This document shows, piece by piece, positions 32,018 through 42,992 of a stretch of DNA of 64,000 nucleotides. Numbering within the stretch: the first letter of the stretch is position 1; each line of letters opens with the position of its first letter. The position numbers were made by a program, and so were the translations under genes. Source of the DNA: Mangifera indica (taxonomy: Eukaryota; Streptophyta; Magnoliopsida; Sapindales; Anacardiaceae). The DNA is taken from NCBI RefSeq assembly GCF_011075055.1, contig NC_058152.1, positions 3,100,001-3,164,000 on the forward strand. The letters run 5' to 3'. The notes under the pieces are model-generated. The model did no database searches and had not been told where the DNA came from. It saw nothing but the letters and a program-made list of their open reading frames with translations.

Positions 32018-35000
32018 ATTCGGCCTCCATCCAATGCTTGTATATTTGTGAATGAGGAGACCAACTATCCACAATTTCAAATGATCTTAACGCAAGGTCT
32101 GTTTTATGATGTGTCTGACAACAATTTAGATAACACTTCAAACAGTCATGAATAGAGCAATCTATACTATTCAATCGTTTGTCTCTATCCACTCTTCCCT
32201 CTCTTTTCAAATCATCATATTGGGCATACAACAAAGTCACTCCACATTTTTTCACCCGATATTGAGTATGGTTATCCATAGTTTCAACAAAGAACTTAAT
32301 GACACCCTGACTATTCAAATCAAGTGTAAGCAATTCCACAGACATTATCTTGCCATCATAACCCACAAATACATAATCTGATCCAAAAATCTTGGTCGTA
32401 ATCACTTTTAAATCTAAGCATCCTGAGGAAATGATCTTTCCGTTAACACTTAGAGAAAATCCAACCTGAGAAATATGACGTTGTTGATATTCTTGTAATG
32501 ATACACTAACACATAAGATAAAACCAATTAAATAATCATTGAGCCAACCTATTGGAAGCTCTATAAAAGTATCATTACTTTTAAAGTCAAACCAGTTTGG
32601 AATTTCACTTCCAACATAGCATGTGTAAGAACTTGGATAATAAAACACCATCATTCCTCCCATATCCTGTACACACATATATATACACATTTAAATAATA
32701 AGTAAAAGTTTCAAATAGAAAATATATTGATTAAAGATTATCAACTTTGTCTTAGATTATTCCTTATCAATTTGATAATTTTGATATCTAGTGATGTGGT
32801 ATCATTTTATATGCATTAAAAATTTTCCCAAATTAAAGTTCCTGATTTAAATAAGACTATCTAGTATTTCATTATAACAAATTAAAAAAATTTATATATA
32901 TATTGATTTTTTAACAGTAGTTTGTTCAATTATGACCTATCTTAATTCCAACAGCAGTCAACTCTAATTTTGATGAACTTGGGTGTTCTTATTCTAAGAA
33001 AGAAGTGTGGTTTGATAATCAGAGTACTAATTTGTTGGCCTTTTATCATCCCAATCCGATAAACGTACCAAATACACCTAAAATCCTAATATTGGCAAGG
33101 CACTACAAGGCTAGGGTTATTTGATAAGTTTATAAAAATTAAAATTTTAATCCACATGTCTTTTACCATTAAAATGAAATATGTACACTGATATTTAAAT
33201 TTTCAATCTTTTGAATGGGAGGATAAAAGTTATAAATCTTGAAGATTCAAGTTTAATAGAAAAAGAATTGACATGGGAAAATAGAGAAACTAAGAGATAG
33301 ACTTACCTTTGAGAGACCCCACGCAAGTAGTTTTCTGTCAATATAACAAAGAGCCTCTGTCAAATCTAAATTTATTTTGGAACAATTTATGAAGCCAATT
33401 GTCTCCCAAAAATCCCGAAAACTTAGGAATGAAGCCGGTAGACTTGATATTGATTCAAGAGACGTGCAATTATTTGCTTCTAAACATAGTAAGTTGACCG
33501 GAAGCTCTGGTAAGGATTTAAGTCTTTGACAATTGTTTACAGAAAGCCATTCCAACTTAGAGAGGTTTTTGATGCTCAGTGGTAGGCTCTCAAAATTGTT
33601 TTGGTCAAGAAACAAATATGTCAATGAGAGTAATTGACCAATATTGTTGGGTATTTCTGCAAAAGCAAATTCCATCATGTCAAGTCTCCCCAAAGCCGTT
33701 AAATTTTCTATGTCATTTGGCAATCTGTCAAGATTGGTACAACCCGAGAGATTAAGACGTATAAGAGATTTTAACTCACGAACACTCTCAGGTAACTTCT
33801 CAAGTCTTGAACAATTTCTAAGATCCAACACTTCTAGTCTAAATAGATGCTCTATTGATAGCAATTCTTTTATTGCAGTTCCATCTGGATATAATATCTT
33901 AACTGTACAAGGAAGATATGAAACTGTTCTGAGATTTGAGCAATTGGAGAGATAAACTTCCTGTAGAGATCTCCAATGAACACTGATTGGAAAATTTTTT
34001 AAGCCTTTGCAACCTTTTAGATTCAGGATAACAAGTTTATGGAGATTATGGATAGATGAGAAACTCTTGAGTTTTGCACAACCTTTCAGAATCAAGCTCT
34101 CCAGATTTGGGATAAGTGAAAAATTTGGCATTCTACATAGATGCTTAGCGTGACTGAGGTCAATATGTTTCAAATTAACAAGTTTCTGTAAAAAAAAATT
34201 AAATGAATTAAAACAATATAAATAACATACATATTGAAGTAAAAAAGAGCAATATATATAAGAGTTAACATATACCTGGTTACCAGTCCAGAGTTTTTCA
34301 ACTTTGCTATTAGGCATCAAAAGTGCAACAAGGTTTTTTGGATTAAAATTTGGTGGCAATGATTTGGCAAAATATCCATGCCAACAAAGGTACCTTAGCT
34401 CACCAAAATCATATTTAAGGACCTCAAAACCATGCACCTTCTTTGCATCATTGGAGCTATTATTTTTCAAGAATCTTAAGTTAAGGCGCAATACAGAGGA
34501 GTCAGATTTAGTCACCTTCTTGTCAGGCTCGAACCCATAAAATTCCAAGAATATTAGGTTTTGCATGTTGTTGAATGTTTTGGGATTTAAATGTAACTCT
34601 GGCACTTTAGCCATATCCAATCGTATGCTTCGAATTGTAGTACTGCCCTGGTAGTTACGAGCATATTGAAGAAAAGTCAGTATGAAAATGCTTAATAGTT
34701 TTTTTTTCAAAACATGTAGATATAAGAAATATAAGAAATGCATCATTAATACCCAATACCAATTAAATTAATTCCCAATGATAACTACAAATGAATATTT
34801 TGCAAGCTAATATTTTATAATATCTCATGTATAAAGTAGAAATAACAAATTAGTATTTTAACTCTTACCATATTACCCTTTAATATTGAAAAGATATCTT
34901 CATGATCCCACAACCGACTTCGTTTGCTAAGATTATTTGATTCTTGTCGAACAATTTCTCTACCCATATCTTGAAGTAAATCATGCATTGTTATGGTGTC

Positions 35001-36827
35001 AATTGACGTAGTTATGAGAGACCTTTCAATGAGAACGTTTATATAAATATGAGAGTCTAAGTCACTAGTATTCAAGATTGTCTCTATAAGATCTCTTTTA
35101 TACCCTTTAAAGAAACATGCAATATCTAAAAATACATCCTTCTCTTTATCATGTAATCCATCATAACTTACTTTTAACACCTTTTGAATACTTCCATGAG
35201 TATGAGTTTTTAAGTTCGCTAGTGCACTTTCCCATTCTTTCTTTGTCCTATCAAATAGATAGGAACCTAAAACTTTGAGAGCTAATGGAACACCTTTAGC
35301 ATGTTCTACTACACTTGATGCTAACCCAATATAATGTTCTATTGGATTGTTTTCTTTAAAGGCATATAGGGAAAAAAGTTCAAAAGCTTTATCAAATGAT
35401 AAGCCTTCCATCTCGTGTATGTTATGCACTCCACAATTTGCTAGCACTTGTTTTTCCCTTGTTGTTATGATTATTCGACTTTTTGAATCCAAGTAGTCAG
35501 AAACTTCCCTTAAAAATTCCATTTGTTTTAAATCTGCAATCACATCATCAAACACAATGAGAACTTTCTTGCGGCTAAGCCTTTCTCTTGGAAAGATGAA
35601 TCCAATATTGGGATGTATATCCTCTAAAAGTGCATGACTGAGCTTTTGGCGCATGTCATTTAATCCACCACTTTTCTCTGATTCTTCTCTAATATTTTCA
35701 ATGAAGTAAGAAGCTTCAAACTGTCTAAAGATTTTGTTGAATATGACTTTAGCAAGAGTAGTCTTACCTATGCCTCCAATGCCCCAAATTCCTACTTTGC
35801 GAACACCCTCTGTACAAAATAAATTTTTAATCTTCTCGATCGATGAATCTAACCCAACTAGGTTCTCAGTGTAAAATACAGAGGAGTCACAGTCCAATCT
35901 TTTCAAGATATCGTCAACAATATTTATTACAAGTGATGCTTCATTCCTACAAAGTAAAAATAAAAAAATGAATAAAATGACATTGCAGAGATATTGTCTT
36001 AAATTTTTGTCTGACAATACTAGTTTACTAGAATTGTATAGGACTTTTACCTATTAATCGATTGTAGATTTGATTATCTCAAAAATAAAGAGAGACCAAT
36101 AGAATAACTATTCTCTTAAATTTGAAGAACAAAAAAAAGAGACAGTTGAAAGTAGGATTACTAGTTACTACATATTTGACATTGATAAATAAATTTACAA
36201 TTACCTATAGTTCTTTGAATCAAAACCAGATAGGTTGGCCGCATCCCTTAAAGCAGTCCTCCATCTTTGCAACATCTCTGAATCATCCATAAAACGCTCT
36301 TCAAGCTTAGCAAATGCATCCCTAACATCCCCAGTTTGATTCCTGACATCAGATGGATCGACCTCATAGAAGACCGGTAGTAGGATCTGATTATACTTCT
36401 TATAACATTTAACTATCTTTTCAAGTTCTATGAGGCACCATCTGGACGAAGCATACCCTTTAGAGAAAATGATAACTGAGATCTTTGAATGTTTAATTGC
36501 CTTCAAAAGAGATGGAGAAATTTCTTCTGCTCTGACAAGATTATCATCAATGAAGGTTTTAATTTTTTTCCGACATAAGGCTTCATATAGATGGCTGGTA
36601 ATCTTTTTCCGAGTGTCCTCACCATAGAAACTAAGGAATACCTCATTCTCTAGTTTAGGAGTAATTGATGAAGAAGAAGAAGAAGAAGCCATTAGATGGG
36701 AGGCACTTATAGGAGTAATTGATGAAGATGAAGAAGAAGAAGCCATTAGATGAGCGGCACTTGTAGGAGTAATTGATGATGAAGAAGATGAAGAAGCCAT
36801 TAGATGAGAGGCCCTTCGCATTAACAA
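32013..36827 (-). CDS. TIR-NBS-LRR (TNL) immune receptor, copy A, five or more exons
   Basis: Intracellular immune receptor. Exons read as 36205-36827 (TIR), 34869-35946 (NB-ARC), 34276-34647, 33307-34185 (LRRs) and 32013-32666 (C-terminal jelly-roll, C-JID), about 1201 residues; all introns are GT-AG and the frame is open. The TIR has VFLSFYGEDTR (Tyr where most have Arg) and SSRWCLIEL with the presumed catalytic Glu134. NB-ARC shows P-loop GIGGIGKTT (263-271), kinase-2 VLIVFDDV (336-343), TTR (369-371), GVPLAL (426-431) and MHD (528-530). LRRs run from about LPPNFNPKNLVAL to the SLPELP repeats. The N-terminus is a threefold MASSSSSSSITP repeat with three in-frame Mets; the second Met (36800) is the one conserved in TNL-B. 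Such TIRs act as NADases signalling through EDS1. The 3' end may continue through two small exons to 31574. Confidence 0.88.
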
Positions 36828-37079
36828 AGAGGGCTAAACTAAATATCACATAATTGAGTAATTGACTATATATTCCACCATGGCTGAATCTGTACGCTGA
36901 TTGCCACTTGCTTTTCTTTTTTCCTAGCAAGCTCCTTTTCCTTCTGTTATTTTAATGTTATTTAATAAACTCTCAGTGATAATTCATAAGGGTTAGGTGA
37001 GAGTAACCAAATATCCTACTTAAACTATTTACATAAATCCATAGAATAACCCAAAACCATCCATTTATTCCGCTGTTCC

Positions 37080-37250
37080 CAGGAGTTGGCCTACCTTCCC
37101 CCTTTTTGACCTACCTTTTAATTTTTTTTCCCGGAAATTACCTGCCCGTTTTTTGACCTACCTTCCCCCTTTTACCCAGAAGTTGGCCGACCTTTTAATT
37201 TTTTTCCTTTCATCTCTTTTCTCGGAAATTACCTGCCTTCTCCCTTTTTG
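37080..37250. repeat. Short tandem repeats upstream of TNL-A
   Basis: A unit containing GACCTACCTTTTAATTTTTTT and CCGGAAATTACCTGCC is repeated two to three times with variation; the matching place upstream of TNL-B (63400-63475) has about one unit. It lies 250-420 bp upstream of the start codon, so copy number differs between the two promoters. Confidence 0.6.
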
Positions 37251-37299
37251 ACATTATTTACTTGGCCATAAGCATTAGGTGTGCGCTTGTCACACAAAT

Positions 37300-38845
37300 T
37301 AAAATACTTTGAGCTTTATCATTAACTTTATTTATAACCAAAAAAGAGCCCAAAATTATAAAACCTCTCAATCATAAGTGGGTTAGTTGAGACTAAATTT
37401 TAAAACATTAGGTGTCATTGTTACACTAATTTAACAATAAAACTATATGCATAAATAATATATATAATTTTATACACAACCATTGATAAGTTACTATATG
37501 ATTGAGTATTGTTTTATTTCTAATTTTTAACTATTCAGTTACATAATGATATGTTATTGGTTGTGCACATAACATTACTGATCTTTATCATCTACTATAT
37601 TTTTGCTCAAAAACCTTAAAATTTTAAAACTCTCTCAATCATAGTATGGATTAGGTGAGAGTAAAATTTAGAACACCAGCAAAAAAAAAAAAAATAATGA
37701 TGTTTATGTTAAAGATGATGCTCCAAAGCCAATCCTCTTTACGATGCAAGTTTATGATTACTCATATTTGTAACTTCTTGTGTCACTCTTTATCTACAAG
37801 GGTATATGTGTGCTAAGATAAATGCTCTTGGGATGGTTGAACCATGACAAGGGGATCAGTGGATGTCAACTAATCGTGAGAACTTTATGCTCACATGAGG
37901 TGGTTGTTCTAAAAATGTCCATAGTCCTAATATAGGCACTAGTAATGTCATTAGAACTATCAAGTGTCAAACAATCTCACTGAAAGATAATGACAAATCT
38001 CAAGTGTTAAAATTGTTTGAACATAGTTTGGTGTAATATATGGATACTCGTTATGTAAACTTATCCACCAGATTGACCCACAAAAAGAATTACATATGGA
38101 TGGTTACCTTACTATGTATGGAACATATTCTCTAGCAAATGGTGGTAGATGTGATCCTTTGACTTGAGTTCACCAAACCATGTTGTTCAAAGAATTGATA
38201 TGGTTTGACACCAATCCAACGTAGGCTTTGAGAAAGGATTGCCAAAACGATAATGATTGCCCATATTAAGAGATGTACAAAAGCTATGATGGAATAATAT
38301 AAGATTCATCACTCTTGAGTACAGAAGCTAATATCTCCAAAAGACTTACTGACTGATATTAATGATTATTTGAATTTGTGACCATAATAGGATTGAAAAT
38401 TGTTCAGTCCAATATTGTTAGGTCATTGATATAGACATTAATCAATGCATATTAAAGATTCATTGAGGTAGACATTAATTTTATATCTTAATCTCGAAAA
38501 GATTTTGTATAGCGAAATGATCAATTTATACAGTGTTTGTATTGCTAATAAGTAAAAGTATATCATTGGCATTTTGTCTATTAAGTGGTCGTAATGTTTT
38601 ATTAGAGACAAATCTTATCCTATGAACAAAAGATTATCAGATTGTAAATTCAATACAAATCTATATACTACTAATATGGTATAAAAGTATTGGGTTGATT
38701 GGGATGAATTGGGTTCGATGTTTGTATTATCAGTTCTGAGTCTCATAAAATTATTGAACTTAACTAATGAACTTTTGTACTTTGAAGACCAAGATAAAAT
38801 AACCCAAAAGTGAGTGAGTAAGAGTATAATTATATTATATTTATT
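37300..38845. other. Spacer between the two duplication copies
   Basis: No coding region is supportable. There is a foldback AT-rich MITE at about 37435-37570, then about 1.1 kb (37720-38840) of less AT-biased sequence, with no recognised domain on either strand. It could be part of a degenerate retroelement. Confidence 0.4.
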
Positions 38846-39245
38846 CAAATGAAGACTCAAGACTCAAGTCAACTTAATAGACAGGAGAGTAGAAATTTCA
38901 ACTTGGAAATTTTGTTCATTGGAATTCTTCACTTCTATCAAATCATATTTATGGTAGAACAACCGTTAATAAAATAAATCATGTTCACAAAATTTGATCT
39001 TAATTTAAAGGGTCACATGCCAAAGTTATAAGCAGGACAAAAAAGACAAAGGTTTTAGGCTTCTTGCGCCCTTGATAGCGAATTATTTTATTAAAAGCGC
39101 AAGCCACTAAACATCTAAGTAATAAATATGTGAGAGTTTTCGGGAAACATACAAAAAAGATAGACCGTCTACTTGCATTTAGAATTTGGTGCATAGAATT
39201 GGACCCATGGATAAATTCTTATAGGAATGGTAGGAATTATAGAAC

Positions 39246-39728
39246 CAACATTTTCAATACCGGATTGATAATTGAATTAATTATCTTATTAATTTATGAT
39301 TTAATTCATCAATTTTAGTTTAAGCCACCATAATCGAGTGAAACAGAGAGATGAATTAATATTTTATGATATTATACAATTATTCTATTGAGTGTTGAGT
39401 TTTGCAATTTTAGTTTGAGAGATAAGTAGAGTTTATTTATGATTGAGTTACAAAATCGCACGGCATTGGGTTTTACTTTTTAACTTTAAGTTATAAGTTT
39501 TATCTTTTAAACTTTAAAATTTTAATTATTTCAATATTTAATTAAATTGTGTATAATGTGAACATGGTTTTCTTGGTTTAATGTTTTTTTTTCCAATTGA
39601 TCAATTTTTACTAGATTTGATTAGGTTAATATTTGGTCAACAATTGTACAAAGATAAAACCAAAGCAAGAACTGGTTTATAGTTGAAACGGGTGAACCGA
39701 TCTATTTGGTCCAGTTTTAACAACATTA
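39246..39728. mobile_element. hAT-like MITE, 483 bp, 8-bp TSD
   Basis: Flanked by perfect TATAGAAC duplications (39238-39245 and 39729-39736). The ends CAACATTTTCAATACCGGA and the inverted TAATGTTGTTAAAACTGGA are imperfect inverted repeats. It is non-coding. Related elements lie at 27249-27689 and probably 53945-54905. Confidence 0.72.
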
Positions 39729-39792
39729 TATAGAACTTGCTTTTTCTTACATAGAAAGAAAGGAAAGTATTAGAGGTGACGAACAAAGCTCT

Positions 39793-40047
39793 GAGTAACT
39801 AATTATTGTAGCCATTTTTTACCTTGTTTATATAAATCAAACAAATTTTTTTTTTTTCACTATACAATTATAACTAAGTTTTAGCATTTTTAAGTGTTTG
39901 GTTGGTCGACCAATCACTTTATGCATTTTTAAGTGGTTGGTTGGACAATCAATTACTTAAAATTGTAGAAACTTAACTATAATTGTATAGTGAAAAATAT
40001 TATGGTTTAATTTGTATAAACGAGTAAAAAATGGCTATTAATTATCC
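39793..40047. mobile_element. Foldback MITE, 255 bp, 9-bp TSD, copy B only
   Basis: Nearly the whole element is an inverted repeat: GTAGCCATTTTTTACCTTGT on the left is mirrored by ACGAGTAAAAAATGGCTATT on the right, and CACTATACAATTATAACT by its complement further in. The flanks CAAAGCTCT (39784-39792 and 40048-40056) are identical. Copy A is uninterrupted at the equivalent site (CAAAACTTTAGTC, about 27031). Confidence 0.78.
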
Positions 40048-40387
40048 CAAAGCTCTAGTCCTCAATATTGTTGAATTTTGATCCACAATTGATGAAGTAC
40101 GTGTTTGAAGGAGAGTTAATGGATGAAAGGAAATGAGAAAGGGATTGAAGAAGAAAGGGAAGGAAAATGATGCTAAAGTGGTGAAGCCTTCCCATGAAAT
40201 TTCAAAGGAATTACCAATTCTTTTGGTGGGAGAAAAAGTTCTCAATATGTTGGCCAAGTGAATGATAATAATGAGTCATGAATGAGCAAAATATCAAAGT
40301 GGATACACGTGAAAGACTTTGTTTCAAGAGCTTGGATGTTTGACACCAATATACAATGTTTTATTTCTTCAAAGAAGAATATGGAAA

Positions 40388-41000
40388 GGCCAAAAGACTT
40401 ATTCCCTACAAAATGGAAAAAAAAAATTGGTGAAACATTAAAACTTCTGAGAAGAAATCCTAGGTTCAGGCCTCTACTATGCTTGTAAAATCCTTTAATT
40501 AATTACTTGCTGAAAAAGAATTATTCCCACTGAAGGTTTAACCTATTCCCAAATATACACCCGCAAAGTTTAAAAACTTAAATACTCACTTATCAGATAT
40601 TAAATTTAACCAAAACTGTTATGGTGGGAAGGTCGATAACGGAAGAAGAAGATGGTGGGAAGTCATTCAATGATAAGAACGAATTTTGGTCATCAGAGAA
40701 AGAAAAAAAAAAAACCCTAAAGGAAAATGTGAATTTTTCAAAAAACCTAAGGGAAAATGTGAATTTTTCAAACTCTTGAGTAGGAAAAAAATTATTAATT
40801 TTTTAAACTAAGAGAGATAATTATATAAACTTTTAGGGTTTTAGAATTTAATAGTAAAATGACGATTTTGTCTCTACGACTAACAGTTTTGATTGAATTT
40901 AATGGTTTACGAGTGGGTGGCAAGTGTGTATTTAAGTTTTTAAAACCCCATAAATATGTGTTTGAAAATTGGCTAAACCTTAGGAATAAATCTTAGGGTC
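40388..41000. mobile_element. Mutator-like MITE, 613 bp, perfect 9-bp TSD, empty site known
   Basis: Begins GGCCAAAAGACTTATTCCC and ends with an inverted GACCCTAAGATTTATTCC. Perfect 9-bp duplications ATATGGAAA lie at 40379-40387 and 41001-41009. Copy A holds the single uninterrupted ATATGGAAA at 27801-27809 with matching sequence on both sides, which proves insertion after the duplication or loss-free absence in copy A. Same family as 13289-13685 and 17213-17744. Confidence 0.88.
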
Positions 41001-41380
41001 ATATGGAAATCTTAAATGTCAATCAAAAGTGTAGTCTTAGACCTCGTTGAATGGCCATGATCACGGGGAATCCGATTTTTTTCTTTTCTGCTTTTAGATT
41101 TTCGGTCTCCTATGAAATTCATACTTACTTTCAATATGAATGTAGTAGCTTAGGCCTTTAAATACACACTATTCAAAAAACATGCAAATAATACAACTGT
41201 ATCAGGCCAGGTCGTTGTCTCTTTCTAGCTTTCCCGGCTCATCTGAAAAAGGAACTATAAAGTTAATCCATTTCACTACAGCCCATAGTTTCAAAATGAA
41301 ATCAAGTGTTACCAATGGGATAATAGGATAAAACTAGAAAGAATAAGAACACAATTATTGACATTAAAAATCACACCAAA

Positions 41381-41657
41381 TAGGGCTGGATTCGAACCGA
41401 GCCGAGCCCGAAACGAGTAGGTCTTAGCCGAGCTCAAGTTACTTGTCAGATTTTTTAATTAAAATTTTTAATACAAAATGACGTCATTTTGACTAATATG
41501 TATTAAAACGATGTCGTTTTGATAACGAAAAATGAGTCGAACTGAATTCGAACCAAATTCAAGCCGACCTTAGCCGAGCTCGGTCGAGCTCTAACTTGAA
41601 CTCGAGCCAACTATATGTGAACCGAATCGAGCTCAGCTCGGTTTGAATCCAACCCTA
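41381..41657. mobile_element. hAT-type MITE, 277 bp, perfect 8-bp TSD
   Basis: The terminal inverted repeats TAGGGCTGGATTCGAACCG and TAGGGTTGGATTCAAACCG match at all but two positions. The flanking ACACCAAA is duplicated perfectly (41373-41380 and 41658-41665). Copy A lacks the element (about 28210). The centre holds a paired AAAATGACGTCATTTT / AAAACGATGTCGTTTT motif. It is non-coding. Confidence 0.85.
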
Positions 41658-42992
41658 ACACCAAAGAGAAATAAATTAAATTATAAGTGTAATTCAGTAC
41701 AAGATAATTGAGAATAGTATTGAAATTGTAGTTATTGTAATGAGAATAAGATTTTCAAGGTAATTTAGTTTGTTATTTGGAAGCCTATATCAACTATTAT
41801 GTTATTAGTATTTGTGATTATAATTTGGTAGCCCAACAATGTTAATGTGAAATGTGACATTTCGTTGTCTTTGTACAATCCTTAATTCATAGGATAAAGG
41901 TTGGGTTACAAATATGATTATATAGTTGGATGAAGAATCCAACTATTATGAAAAGTAGAGGATCATGTTCTCATGATTTGATATAAGTTGATTGTTTTTC
42001 GAATTTGGTTGAAGAAATTATGAAAAATGATCCCACAATAATAGGAAAATAAATGCATGTTAAGGAGATTAGAGGGAACAATATTAGCTGTCAAGAACTC
42101 TCCTTCTAGGTCCCTATATGAAAGGATTTTTGTTCATATTGTATTATGAACTGATGTATAGATGATGTGATAAACTATTAATATAGTTTGCGTAACTAGT
42201 TACTATATAGTAACAAATTACCTCTTTATCATTACTTCTATGTAAACATGTCAATTAGGTTAGACTAAATAGAGGCTTAGCCCAAAACCTAAAATTAAAG
42301 TCTAAGCTTTTTAGGTTAAACTGTAAACTTTAATATTAATCGTGTAGACTAGTTTGACCTGAACTGACCTATTATCGTTGATTTTATAAAGAGGAATTTA
42401 AAAAAGAAAAAAAAAAAACCAACCTAGCGCCCGACAGCTCATTACTTACAAAAAATTTAAATAAATAAATAAAAAAGGTATAAAAGGCAAAAGCTTGCTT
42501 CTGCCATAAGGCGAGCAAGCATAAGCCTTCTGCTTGCTTGTGGCAACGGCTTCTGCCACAAAGGCTGCCATTGCTTTATTTTTTTATTTTATTTTTACTT
42601 CTATGTATACAAACCACTAGACTTGGCCACGGTTCATGAACCGCCGATTTCGATTTGAAACTGCCAGTTCACGGTTCGAAAATATAAGGACCCTGAACCG
42701 AAACCGTAACAAGATGGTTCGTCCACGGTTCGGAACCACTGGTTCCAGTTCATGGCCTCGATTCGGAACCGACGGTTTCGATTCAAAACCGATATTGAAC
42801 CGTCAATTCTAATACATGATCTTGATTTAATTTTTAAATTATTAATTACAATAATTGAAATTTAAAAGAAAGGCTTGGACTTAATTTTTCAATTAAACTT
42901 CCTACGTATCTTTTTGGAGTTTAGAAGAATCAAAGCCTACGTAGTTCTCTTACCTTTGCATATCTAATAGCTGGCAGTACCCCCTTACCTTA

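Larger units (their letters stand above)
24990..37300. repeat. Segmental duplication, copy A
   Basis: From just upstream of the receptor kinase to beyond the TNL, this segment matches 38846-63540 in the same order and orientation. Anchors seen in both: GACAGGAGAGT upstream of the kinase (about 25035 and 38880), AAAGACTTTGTA/TTCAAGAGC (27738 and 40312), CCATGATCACGGGGAATCCG (27852 and 41052), the copia remnant (29600 and 55890), the whole TNL gene, and TGACATTATTTACTTGGCC (37249 and 63472). The TNL part is close to identical; the outer part is more diverged. Confidence 0.85.

Noticed and set aside
36655..36930. Hydrophobic, Phe-rich open frame opposite or beside the TNL start
   Set aside because: It is another frame of the serine-codon repeat at the TNL N-terminus.
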